A stretch of DNA of 42,935 nucleotides, from NCBI GenBank assembly GCA_964245885.1, contig CAXTOX010000019.1, positions 1-42,935 on the forward strand. The letters run 5' to 3'. How positions within the stretch are numbered: position 1 is the stretch's first letter; every line of letters starts with the position of its first letter. Of the stretch, positions 23,417-30,897 are shown in pieces. This DNA comes from CAHJWO01 sp964245885. GTDB taxonomy: Bacteria > Verrucomicrobiota > Verrucomicrobiia > Chthoniobacterales > SZAS-18. The notes under the pieces are model-generated. The model made no database searches. It saw only the letters and a program-made list of their open reading frames with translations, and had not been told where the DNA came from. The translations under genes and the position numbers were made by a program.

Positions 23417-25714
23417 TCAAGGCGTCGGGGTTTCCTCGCCTGGAGCAGACGGACTTGGGAAAACCGTCGGCGGGATGGCCTCCTCGGCCACCGGAGTCGG
23501 GGACGCGACTGCCTCGCTGCTTGGCGGGGCGGGGGATGAACGCTGCGGCCAGAGCATCCATCCGCCGACGGCTGCCACCCCGACGAGCCCGGCCACTCCT
23601 GCCGCCACCCACGCCGGTGAAACACGCCGTCGCGGGTTGCCTGACCGTGCAGGGGCCGGCGACGGAACAACGCCGTCGCGGGGCCGGAGGAGTTTGGTGC
23701 GGATCGTGGGAGCCATCCGGACCGACGCGGCCTCCAGGGAAACCGTGCTGGCCACGCCGGCCGCTTGTTCCGATGAAGGCACCATCGTCGCGCCGGCGGC
23801 CGGATCGGCGAACGGAACCGGCGGGACGTGCCCGGAAGGCCGCGGAAGCTCCTCGCGGCGGAGGCCGCTGGCGGCGAGCAAGGCATCGAAAAGCTCCTGC
23901 TCGTGGCGGAAGCCCGGGTTTGGAGACAGGGCACGCCGCAAAAGATCGTTGGCCTCTTCGCCGAGCATCGGCAGCGGCGGCGCCTCGCGCCCGTTCTTCT
24001 CCGTCGCGGACGGCACGGTGCCGTTGAGCATCTCGTACAGAAGCGCACCGAGCGCGTGGAAGGGACTTCCTGCGACCAGGCCGCGCATGCTCGACGGGGT
24101 GTCCCGCCCGGGTCCGGCGGCGGGGGGAACGAGCGTCATCGCGTCCGCCCAGGCGGGTGTCCGGCCCGGCTCGCGGGCGGGATAAATCGCATCAATCTTC
24201 AATCCGAACTCCGGCCACTGCGCCAGCGGACGGTCAACCATCGCACGGATGGCCCGCGCCTTGTCGCCCGCGAACGCCGCCGGGAAGTGCACGAGAATCT
24301 GGTGCGGGGCGAGCTGGAGCCGGGGCAGGCCATTGGCGCTGCCGTGGGCCGCCGCGGCGCTGGCGTCCGCGAGCAGGCGCAACGCCTCCGGCAGCTCCAA
24401 CCGCCCCCGGTGGCGCAAGAGGTCCACGAGCGTGAATCCGTTGATCCACTCCGACGCCACAAACCGGTAGCCGCGGGCCTGGTCCAGCGCGAAGACCTCG
24501 ACCAGGTGCGGGTGCGGCGCGGCCCGCAGTCTTCGCAGATCGCCCCGGAGGTGGTGGAACTCCAGTCGGCCCAGTCCGAGATCGGGCCGGACCACTTTGA
24601 CCGCGACGGGCCGGTCGCCGTGCCACGCGTCCGTGGCGCGGAACACCTGCCCCGTACCGCCGACCCCGACGGACTCCAGCAAGCGAAACCGTTCCGCGAG
24701 GGTCTCCCCGGCCGACGGCGGGGGATCTTGCGGCGAGACTTCCGGCAAGTCGGGGGCGACCGTCTCGGCGGCGGCGAGGTCCTCCGCCGGGACCGTCGCC
24801 GACCACACGGCGGCGTCTTCCCGCGCCATGGATTGGGAGACGGCGGCGGACGGCTCCGTGGCCAAGGCTTCCAGGCACGTTTCGATCTCGCGCCGCAGCT
24901 TGCCCGGGTCCTGCGGGCGGTCGGCGGGCGCTTTGGCCAACATGCGCCCGAGCAAATCCTGAACGCGGGCGTGCGTCTCCCTGACCGCCACCCAGGGAGG
25001 CGCGGAGTGGAGGTGCTGGGAGCTGATCCACGCGAGCGAACCCGAAAACGGGGGCTGCCCGGTCAGCATGAACCAGAGCGTCACGCCGAGGGAATAGATG
25101 TCGGACCGGCTGTCGAGGTCACGTTCCTCGATCTGCTCGGGGCTGGCATACTGGGGCGTGCCGACAAAGCCGGACAGCGTGATCTGCGCCGATTGGTCCA
25201 CGAGCACCGCCCGGCGCGCCAGCCCGAAGTCGATCACCTTGACCAGGAGCGATTCCTCGTCGTCCTCGCGCACGACCATCAGGTTCGCCGGCTTGATGTC
25301 CCGGTGGACGAGTTCTTGCTTGGCGGCGGCCCCGAGCGCCCGGGCGACCTGCGCGGCGATGCCGAGCGCCTCCGCGACCGGGAGCGGTCCGCGGCGGAGC
25401 ACGAGATCCTCGACGGTCTCGCCGTCGACGAACTCCATCGCGTAGAAATAACTCTGCTCGTCGCTGCCGAGGTGGTAGACGCTCGCGATGTTGTGGTGCC
25501 GCAACGCGGCGGCGGCGCGGGCCTCGCGGACGAACCGGGCGCGGGTGTGCTCGTCGTGGAGGTTGAGCGCGCTGACCACCTTCAAGGCCACCGGGCAGCG
25601 CAGGTTGTTGTCGATGGCCTTGTACGTCACGGCCATCGCGCCGCGTCCCAACTCCCAGAGCGAGCCGTCGTCGCGCCGGAGGATCTGGTAGTGCTGGAAG
25701 GTTTCCGTCTCCAT
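23417..25714 (-). CDS. Ser/Thr protein kinase with second, degenerate kinase domain
   Basis: The 765-residue protein contains two kinase folds. The first (1-~285) is complete: GRGAMA loop (23-28), K45, HRDIKPAN (137-144), DFG (163-165), SPEQ (191-194). The second (~340-615) has a glycine loop VGVGGTGQVF (349-358) and a lysine in VAVKVV, but the HRD position reads RLQ (near 465-467) and DFG is replaced by EFG (502-504), so it looks like a pseudokinase. A membrane segment (VSPAWVAAGVAGLVGVAAVG, near 700-720) and a short Pro-rich outer tail finish the protein. The second domain may bind ATP or regulate the first. It follows maf by 28 bases on the same strand. Confidence 0.9.
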   Translation of the reverse strand: METETFQHYQILRRDDGSLWELGRGAMAVTYKAIDNNLRCPVALKVVSALNLHDEHTRARFVREARAAAALRHHNIASVYHLGSDEQSYFYAMEFVDGETVEDLVLRRGPLPVAEALGIAAQVARALGAAAKQELVHRDIKPANLMVVREDDEESLLVKVIDFGLARRAVLVDQSAQITLSGFVGTPQYASPEQIEERDLDSRSDIYSLGVTLWFMLTGQPPFSGSLAWISSQHLHSAPPWVAVRETHARVQDLLGRMLAKAPADRPQDPGKLRREIETCLEALATEPSAAVSQSMAREDAAVWSATVPAEDLAAAETVAPDLPEVSPQDPPPSAGETLAERFRLLESVGVGGTGQVFRATDAWHGDRPVAVKVVRPDLGLGRLEFHHLRGDLRRLRAAPHPHLVEVFALDQARGYRFVASEWINGFTLVDLLRHRGRLELPEALRLLADASAAAAHGSANGLPRLQLAPHQILVHFPAAFAGDKARAIRAMVDRPLAQWPEFGLKIDAIYPAREPGRTPAWADAMTLVPPAAGPGRDTPSSMRGLVAGSPFHALGALLYEMLNGTVPSATEKNGREAPPLPMLGEEANDLLRRALSPNPGFRHEQELFDALLAASGLRREELPRPSGHVPPVPFADPAAGATMVPSSEQAAGVASTVSLEAASVRMAPTIRTKLLRPRDGVVPSPAPARSGNPRRRVSPAWVAAGVAGLVGVAAVGGWMLWPQRSSPAPPSSEAVASPTPVAEEAIPPTVFPSPSAPGEETPTP

Positions 25715-25742
25715 GGGCGGGCCGCAGCCGGGAACGGTCCCT

Positions 25743-26393
25743 TTATCCCCCGGGCGCGGCCGGGTGTCGATCTTCTTTCACGGCGGGGCCGGTGGGCACG
25801 ATGCCGAACTCCTTCGCGAGCACGCCCGACAAGGTTTCCATCGGCAGGCCGAGCACGTTGGTCCAGGAACCCTCGAACGCGGCGATGATGCGTTCGCCGT
25901 GTTCCTGCGCCGCGTACCCGCCGGCCTTGTCCAGCGGGTTGATCACGCGCAGGTAGGCGTCGATTTCCGCGCTGGAAAGTGGGTGAAACCGCACCCGGGT
26001 TTCCTCGACGAAGCACACGACCTGCCCCCGCGCGGGACAGGCCAGGCACACGCCGGAATACACCGCGTGCCAGCGTCCCGCGAGCGAGGCCAGCATGGCG
26101 GCGGCGGCCGGTAGGTCGGCCGGTTTGCCGAGCGCGCGTCCTTCGAGGCAGACGAGGGTGTCCGTGCCGAGAACGGCCGCGCGTGGGTGGTGCGCCCACA
26201 AGGCGGCGCTTTTCAACCGGGCGTTGAGGAGCACCAGTTCGCGCACGGTGAGCCGCCCGTCGGTCGATTCTTCCACCTGCGTGGGGACGACGAGCGCGTC
26301 GTACCCGTATTCGGCGAGGAGCTGGCGGCGGCGGGGGGAGGCGGAGGCGAGCACCAGCGGCGGGGGGACGGCGGCGGACGTGTTCTTCACCAT
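25743..26393 (-). CDS. maf: Maf-family nucleotide pyrophosphatase
   Basis: The 216-residue protein matches the Maf/YhdE/YceF family, which hydrolyses non-canonical or bulk nucleoside triphosphates and affects cell division. The phosphate-binding start LVLASASPRRRQLL is intact, followed by VLGTDTLVCLEGRALGKP with its catalytic aspartate, and the later IDAYLRVINPLDKAGGYAAQ and GSWTNVLGLPMETL segments. Length is usual (about 190-215). It lies upstream of the kinase-pseudokinase gene and may be cotranscribed with it. Which subfamily (dTTP or m7GTP preference) cannot be decided here. Confidence 0.93.
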   Translation of the reverse strand: MVKNTSAAVPPPLVLASASPRRRQLLAEYGYDALVVPTQVEESTDGRLTVRELVLLNARLKSAALWAHHPRAAVLGTDTLVCLEGRALGKPADLPAAAAMLASLAGRWHAVYSGVCLACPARGQVVCFVEETRVRFHPLSSAEIDAYLRVINPLDKAGGYAAQEHGERIIAAFEGSWTNVLGLPMETLSGVLAKEFGIVPTGPAVKEDRHPAAPGG

Positions 26394-26528
26394 GCCGGGT
26401 GATAGCCGAAATCAGGGAAACGCCCCAGCGGAAACCACGAAAACCACGGGGTTTGAATGAAATCGTGAGGTTTTTGGAAAAAAGAACTTGGCAACCGCCC
26501 CCAAGCTCTGGCAAAGATGCACAGATTG

Positions 26529-26599
26529 GCGGGCATAGCTTAGTGGTAAAGTTCCAGCCTTCCAAGCTGGCCAGGCGGGTTCGATTCCCGCTGCCCGCT
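26529..26599 (+). tRNA. tRNA-Gly (anticodon TCC)
   Basis: 71 bases fold completely. The acceptor stem is GCGGGCA/TGCCCGC, the D stem GCTT/AAGT, the anticodon stem CCAGC/GCTGG with loop CTTCCAA (anticodon TCC at 26561-26563), the T stem GCGGG/CCCGC with TTCGATT. The discriminator is T and CCA is not encoded. It sits in the spacer between maf and the secreted-protein gene. Confidence 0.97.
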
Positions 26600-26651
26600 C
26601 TGAATTCAACAGCCAAAACCAGTCGAACACCAACGAACCATCAATAAAGCG

Positions 26652-27248
26652 ATGCGAAAAACGATCCCTGTCAGCCGCGGCCTCACGTGGGCCTTCGCCG
26701 CCTTGCTGGCGGTTGCGACCACTCCCACGAGCCACGCGGCGAGCGAAAGCGCCGCTGCCCGCAGCACACTCAGTTCCGAGCTGCCCGCCGGCGTGACCCT
26801 CGCCAGGGCGAGCGTTGACCAGACCGCCGCGGCCGTCCGTTCCTCCGTGGCCAAAGACCCCGGCATGGGCGTGTCCATCCTGACCACCGCCATCATGGCA
26901 AAGACGCCCAAGCAGGGACAAGGAGAACTGAGCTGCGAGAACCTGGCGAAGCTGACCCGCGCCGCGGTGGCCTCGGATATGCAGCAGGCGAGCATACTGG
27001 TGGAGCGGGCTTCTTCCATGCGTCCCGACTGCGCTGACAGCCTGAACAACCTCCTGTATGCCGGTGCGAATGATCACGGCACCACCGGCGTGCCCGGCCT
27101 CTTCGCCACCGCGGACGACTTCGCGTTCGGCGTGGGCTTCGGCCCCGGTTTCCCCGGCAGCCCCGGCTTCGTCGGCAGCCCGCCCAGCGGTTCCGTCGCG
27201 TTGCCGGCTCCCAGCGCCACCCCGGTGACCTCGACGACGAACGGCTGA
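26652..27248 (+). CDS. Secreted protein of unknown function
   Basis: The 198-residue product has a clear signal peptide (MRKTIPVSRGLTWAFAALLA, cleavage near SHAA). The mature part is Ala/Ser-rich and helical, with repeated short helices (VRSSVAKDPGMGVSILTTAI, LAKLTRAAVASDMQQASILV) and two cysteines (LSCENL, RPDCADSL) that could form a disulfide. A Gly/Pro/Phe-rich segment (FGVGFGPGFPGSPGFVGSPP) and a low-complexity tail follow. No catalytic motif or named family is recognised. It ends 24 bases before a strong terminator and is 52 bases after tRNA-Gly. An envelope or matrix component is possible but unsupported. Confidence 0.6.
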   Translation: MRKTIPVSRGLTWAFAALLAVATTPTSHAASESAAARSTLSSELPAGVTLARASVDQTAAAVRSSVAKDPGMGVSILTTAIMAKTPKQGQGELSCENLAKLTRAAVASDMQQASILVERASSMRPDCADSLNNLLYAGANDHGTTGVPGLFATADDFAFGVGFGPGFPGSPGFVGSPPSGSVALPAPSATPVTSTTNG

Positions 27249-27272
27249 TCGAAAGCCCATTCTCTTCCGAAC

Positions 27273-27307
27273 GGCCCTTGCGACCCTCCCGTCGCAAGGG
27301 CCGTTTT
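27273..27307 (+). terminator. Strong rho-independent terminator
   Basis: A perfect 12-base-pair stem GGCCCTTGCGAC/GTCGCAAGGGCC (27273-27284 with 27291-27302) around a 6-base loop is followed by GTTTTC. It separates the secreted-protein gene from the exopolysaccharide locus. Confidence 0.9.
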
Positions 27308-27344
27308 CGTCTCTCCACCGTCGATCCGTTCTCCGTCTCCTCTT

Positions 27345-29231
27345 TTGAACGCCATCTACGCGGGGCTGATCTGTCTGGCCCTGGCCGTCATCGAGTTCCT
27401 GACCGGCGGCACGCGGCTGGTCTTCAGCCTGCCGGCCTACGGCCTTCTCGCCCTGGCCGGGCTGCTGTCCCTGGTCGACTTCCGCAAGCCGAAACCGCCG
27501 GCCAACGGCTTGTGCCTGGTCTCCTCGGCGATTTTCTTCGGATACATCCTGGTCCGCACCTTGACTTCAACGGTCGCCTACCTCGCGTGGTACGACCGTT
27601 TTATGGTGCTGGCCGCCCTGGTGGTTTACCTGCTGACGGCGTGCCTGTTGACCGATCCCCGCCGCCGGCTCTGGGTGCTGGCCGCGCTGCTGGCGTTGGC
27701 CCTGGTCAACCTGTTCGTGGGTGGCAAGCAGTTCGCGAGCGGTCAGGGATACATGCTCTTCGGGTTCCTGCGCTCGGCGCAGTACGCGGGACGCGCGAGC
27801 GGTCTCTACATCTGTCCGGACCACCTGGCTGGCTACCTGGAAGTCGTCGGCTGCCTCGGGCTGTCGGTCGCGCTGTGGAGCCGGAACCGTCCCTGGGTCA
27901 AGCTGCTGACCGGTTACCTGTCGCTCTGCTGCTTCGCGGGGCTGCTGCTCACCGCGAGCCGCGGCGGCGTGCTGAGTACGGCGGCGGGACTGGGGGTCCT
28001 GACGATCCTCGGATTGCTGCGCGTGCGCGCCACTTCCCCCGGGGCCTTGCTCCTGACGATCCTGTCCCTGGTGGTGGTGGTCGCGGTGGCGGGGGCGGGG
28101 ATCGGCGTGGCGTTGCGCCACAACACCATGCTCGAAGAACGGGCCAAGGGGCTGCTCGACCGGCGCGACGCCCGGCTGATGCTCTGGCCGTCCGCCGTCG
28201 AGAATTTCCAGGTGAGCCCGGTTTTTGGCACCGGGTCGGCGACGTTTCTCTACTACGGAAGGAAGTTTCGTGATCCGCGGGTGCAGTCGGACCCGGTGCG
28301 GCCGCACAACGACTACCTAGAGCTGCTGGCGGAGTACGGCGCGGTCGGGGCGGCGGCCTTCCTGTTGTTCCTCGGTGCTCACCTGCGCTGGGGATGGCGG
28401 GCGTTCCGGCATCTCTCCCTGCGCGGGGGCGGGGAAGGCGGAGGAAGCAACGCCGCGGCCTGGAACATCGGTTCACTCGCGGCCGTGGCATGCATCACGG
28501 TGCATTCCGTGGTGGACTTCAACCTCCACATCCCCGCGAACACCCTGTTGATGGCGTTCGTTTTCGGCCAGTTGGCCAACCCCGGCCGCGCGCTGGCGCC
28601 CGGCGATCAACCGGCGCGGCGGCGCTTCGTTGACCTGCTGCCGCGCCTCGCCTTGCCCGCGCTGTCGGTGTGGCTGCTGGCCGAGGCGATGCCGAAGCTG
28701 CCGGGTGAATACTTCGCCGAACAGGCCCGGGTCGCCCTGCGCGAGGACCACGAGGTCGCGGCGATCAACTTCGCCCGCCGGGGGATCGAACGCGAGCCGG
28801 ACAATCCTTTGCTCTATTACTATCTGGGTGAGGCGCGCCTGCGGGTCGCGGAGCACCGGGAGGCCACGGGGGCGGTGGGTCCCGCCGATCCCATCGACGT
28901 GTCCTACCGCATGGATGCGCTCGAAGCACTGCGCCGCGCCGCCGAACTCGCCCCCGACGACAGCGTGGTGCTCATGCGGCTCGGCGAAACGCTCACGCGC
29001 CTGGGCGACCTGGATGAGGCCGGCACCGTCTTTGACCGACTGAAAGCCTGGGACCCCAACTCGGGCATCGCCCAGACCTACTATGGCTTCTATCTGCAAC
29101 GCGCCGGCCGTTTCGTCGAGGCGGAAGCCGCTTACCGCCGCGCGCTCAGTCTCGATCCGAAGCCGGCGGCCAGCACGGGCCTGGACCAGATCCTGCGCGA
29201 GCGCGCGGCGACCGGCCCGCCGACCGGCTAA
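27345..29231 (+). CDS. O-antigen ligase/polymerase-like protein with TPR tail
   Basis: The 628-residue product is a polytopic membrane protein (roughly ten to twelve hydrophobic segments over residues 1-~450) of the O-antigen ligase/Wzy superfamily. The signature lies in a late loop: RPHNDYLELLAEYGAVGA, with GTGSATFLYYGRKF before it. The last ~150 residues are TPR-like repeats (FARRGIEREPDNPLLYYYLG, AAELAPDDSVVLMRLGE, YRRALSLDPKPA). It would polymerise or attach a surface glycan. No ATG fits the N-terminus; the TTG at 27345 is the likely start, without visible Shine-Dalgarno. It is first in a run with the beta-barrel, Wzc-like and Wza-like genes. Confidence 0.88.
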   Translation: MNAIYAGLICLALAVIEFLTGGTRLVFSLPAYGLLALAGLLSLVDFRKPKPPANGLCLVSSAIFFGYILVRTLTSTVAYLAWYDRFMVLAALVVYLLTACLLTDPRRRLWVLAALLALALVNLFVGGKQFASGQGYMLFGFLRSAQYAGRASGLYICPDHLAGYLEVVGCLGLSVALWSRNRPWVKLLTGYLSLCCFAGLLLTASRGGVLSTAAGLGVLTILGLLRVRATSPGALLLTILSLVVVVAVAGAGIGVALRHNTMLEERAKGLLDRRDARLMLWPSAVENFQVSPVFGTGSATFLYYGRKFRDPRVQSDPVRPHNDYLELLAEYGAVGAAAFLLFLGAHLRWGWRAFRHLSLRGGGEGGGSNAAAWNIGSLAAVACITVHSVVDFNLHIPANTLLMAFVFGQLANPGRALAPGDQPARRRFVDLLPRLALPALSVWLLAEAMPKLPGEYFAEQARVALREDHEVAAINFARRGIEREPDNPLLYYYLGEARLRVAEHREATGAVGPADPIDVSYRMDALEALRRAAELAPDDSVVLMRLGETLTRLGDLDEAGTVFDRLKAWDPNSGIAQTYYGFYLQRAGRFVEAEAAYRRALSLDPKPAASTGLDQILRERAATGPPTG

Positions 29232-29449
29232 AGCGTTCCCCGGGGCCTCCTTCCGCGAAAGACGGCTCTTCAGGTCAATTACCCTCACAGATTGTTGTTG
29301 CTCCGGAGAACTTTTTCCCGCTACTCTCCCGCCACCGAACGCGCTGGCGCTTCCCTCGACGGGAAGCGGCGGCCCCCGTGGCACGCTGCCAGAAGAGGGG
29401 TGAAGCCCGCCCGGTTAAGTATAGCTCCTGCTACTGCCATCATTTATTC

Positions 29450-30793
29450 ATGAATAAAAAGCAAACCACCCGGCTCGCATGCTCGCTGCTGCTCCTCGCC
29501 CAAGCTTCCTGGGGGCTCCCGCTGGCCCGGGCGGGCTTCGATCTGAAGGACACCGTCGACAACAAGGGTAGCGACGTGGGCGAGGGCAACTTCGGCCGCA
29601 AGAAACTGACGCTCACGGGGGATGTCCGTATCGGCTACGACGACAACCCGCTGGCCCGGCCCGACGACGTGACGGTGATCAACGCGGCCGGACGCCGCGT
29701 CAGCGTGAACAATGACCACGACGGCAGCGTGTTTTTCAACGCGGACGTGGGCGCTTCCTACTCCCTCGCGAACACGCGCTTCACGTTGACGCTCTCCGGC
29801 GACATTGGCGTGACCTACTACCTCGACCGGGAAGGTCGTAACTACGACATCAACGGCGCCCTGACGCTGCGTTCGACCTACAAGATCACGCCGCGCCTCT
29901 TCCTGGAAGTCACGTCGTACAACGCCTACGTTTCCGACGGGGATTACGGTGCCACGAACCTCACCGGGTTCAACACCGTGCTCGGTCAGTCGGGGCGCAC
30001 CTCGGCCGATGTGAACGGCGACTATTTCTACACGACGACCGGCTTCGGTCTGACTTACCAACTCACTCCCCGGGTTTCGCTGGTGACCGGCGGCAACCTC
30101 GTGGCGTTCGCCTACGAGGACGAACCGTACAAGACCGACGAGGATCGCCTCGAGCTTTATTTCTCGGAGCAGCTTCGGTACTCGCTCCTGCCGCAGTTGA
30201 CGCTCACGGCCGATTACCGCTTCGGCTACGTCGGTTACTTCAACGTCAGCAATGACTCGTACACGCACTTCGTGCTCGGCGGCCTGGACTACATCTTCAA
30301 CCAGCGTCTGCGCGCCACCGTGAACGCCGGTGCCGAGTTCCGCACCTACGAGGACGCGTCCGGCGCGGACGAAACCTCGCCCTACGCCGAAGCGACGATC
30401 TCCTACTCGGTCTCGCGCAAGACGACCGCCAGCTTCGTGGCGCGTTACGGGATCGAAGAGGGTGACCTGAGCTCCGATGCGACCAAGGCGGACACGGTGC
30501 GTCTGGGCCTCAACGTCGATCAGCAAATCACGCCGCGCATCAGCGTCTACGGCGGGTTCTACTTCACGCACTCGTACTACGAGACGCCGCAGCGCACCGA
30601 CGCGGCGTTGCTGCTGTCCGCGCCGAACAACTTCAGCGAAGAGACCTATGATCTCTCGGTGGGAGCGCGTTACGCCATCAACCGTCACTTCGCGGTCGAG
30701 GTGGGCTACACGCACACCACGGTGATCTCGGAACTGGCCGGACGCGAATACGACCGCAACCGCTACTTCGGCGGCGTCCGGTTCCAGTTCTGA
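29450..30793 (+). CDS. Outer-membrane beta-barrel protein of exopolysaccharide locus
   Basis: The 447-residue protein has a signal peptide (ATG at 29450; LACSLLLLAQASWGLPLARA) and a mature part made almost entirely of alternating amphipathic strands with aromatic girdles (for example YFYTTTGFGLTYQLTPRVSL and LTLTADYRFGYVGYF). It ends in F-Q-F, the terminal phenylalanine used by the outer-membrane assembly machinery. There are no cysteines in the mature part. It resembles the beta-barrel porin-2-like (BBP2) proteins often found in exopolysaccharide/exosortase loci, where it may form the export pore or anchor the polymer. An in-frame upstream extension exists but lies before the signal peptide. 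Confidence 0.85.
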   Translation: MNKKQTTRLACSLLLLAQASWGLPLARAGFDLKDTVDNKGSDVGEGNFGRKKLTLTGDVRIGYDDNPLARPDDVTVINAAGRRVSVNNDHDGSVFFNADVGASYSLANTRFTLTLSGDIGVTYYLDREGRNYDINGALTLRSTYKITPRLFLEVTSYNAYVSDGDYGATNLTGFNTVLGQSGRTSADVNGDYFYTTTGFGLTYQLTPRVSLVTGGNLVAFAYEDEPYKTDEDRLELYFSEQLRYSLLPQLTLTADYRFGYVGYFNVSNDSYTHFVLGGLDYIFNQRLRATVNAGAEFRTYEDASGADETSPYAEATISYSVSRKTTASFVARYGIEEGDLSSDATKADTVRLGLNVDQQITPRISVYGGFYFTHSYYETPQRTDAALLLSAPNNFSEETYDLSVGARYAINRHFAVEVGYTHTTVISELAGREYDRNRYFGGVRFQF

Positions 30794-30860
30794 TCCGCGC
30801 CTGCAATAGATCAAGCCAGTCAGAGAGTCTCTGTTCGCTGGAGAAGCCCCGAATCCCGCG

Positions 30861-30889
30861 TTGCGCCTTACGTGCCGCGCGGGTATGAT
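30861..30889 (+). promoter_or_regulatory. Candidate promoter of the Wzc-like gene
   Basis: TTGCGC (30861-30866) and TATGAT (30884-30889) are separated by 17 bases. The -10 matches 5 of 6 consensus bases; the -35 matches only its first three. Transcription would begin about two bases before the ATG at 30898, giving a nearly leaderless message. Confidence 0.35.
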
Positions 30890-30897
30890 TTACACAC

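Noticed and set aside
26400..26470. Another inverted tandem repeat before tRNA-Gly (ACCACGAAAACCACGGGG)
   Set aside because: Two units are visible but there is no reverse-complement partner arm nearby.
29380..29400. Possible sigma-54 promoter before the beta-barrel gene (GTGGCACGCTGCCAG)
   Set aside because: The -24 like TGGCAC is present but the GC expected ten bases later is not.
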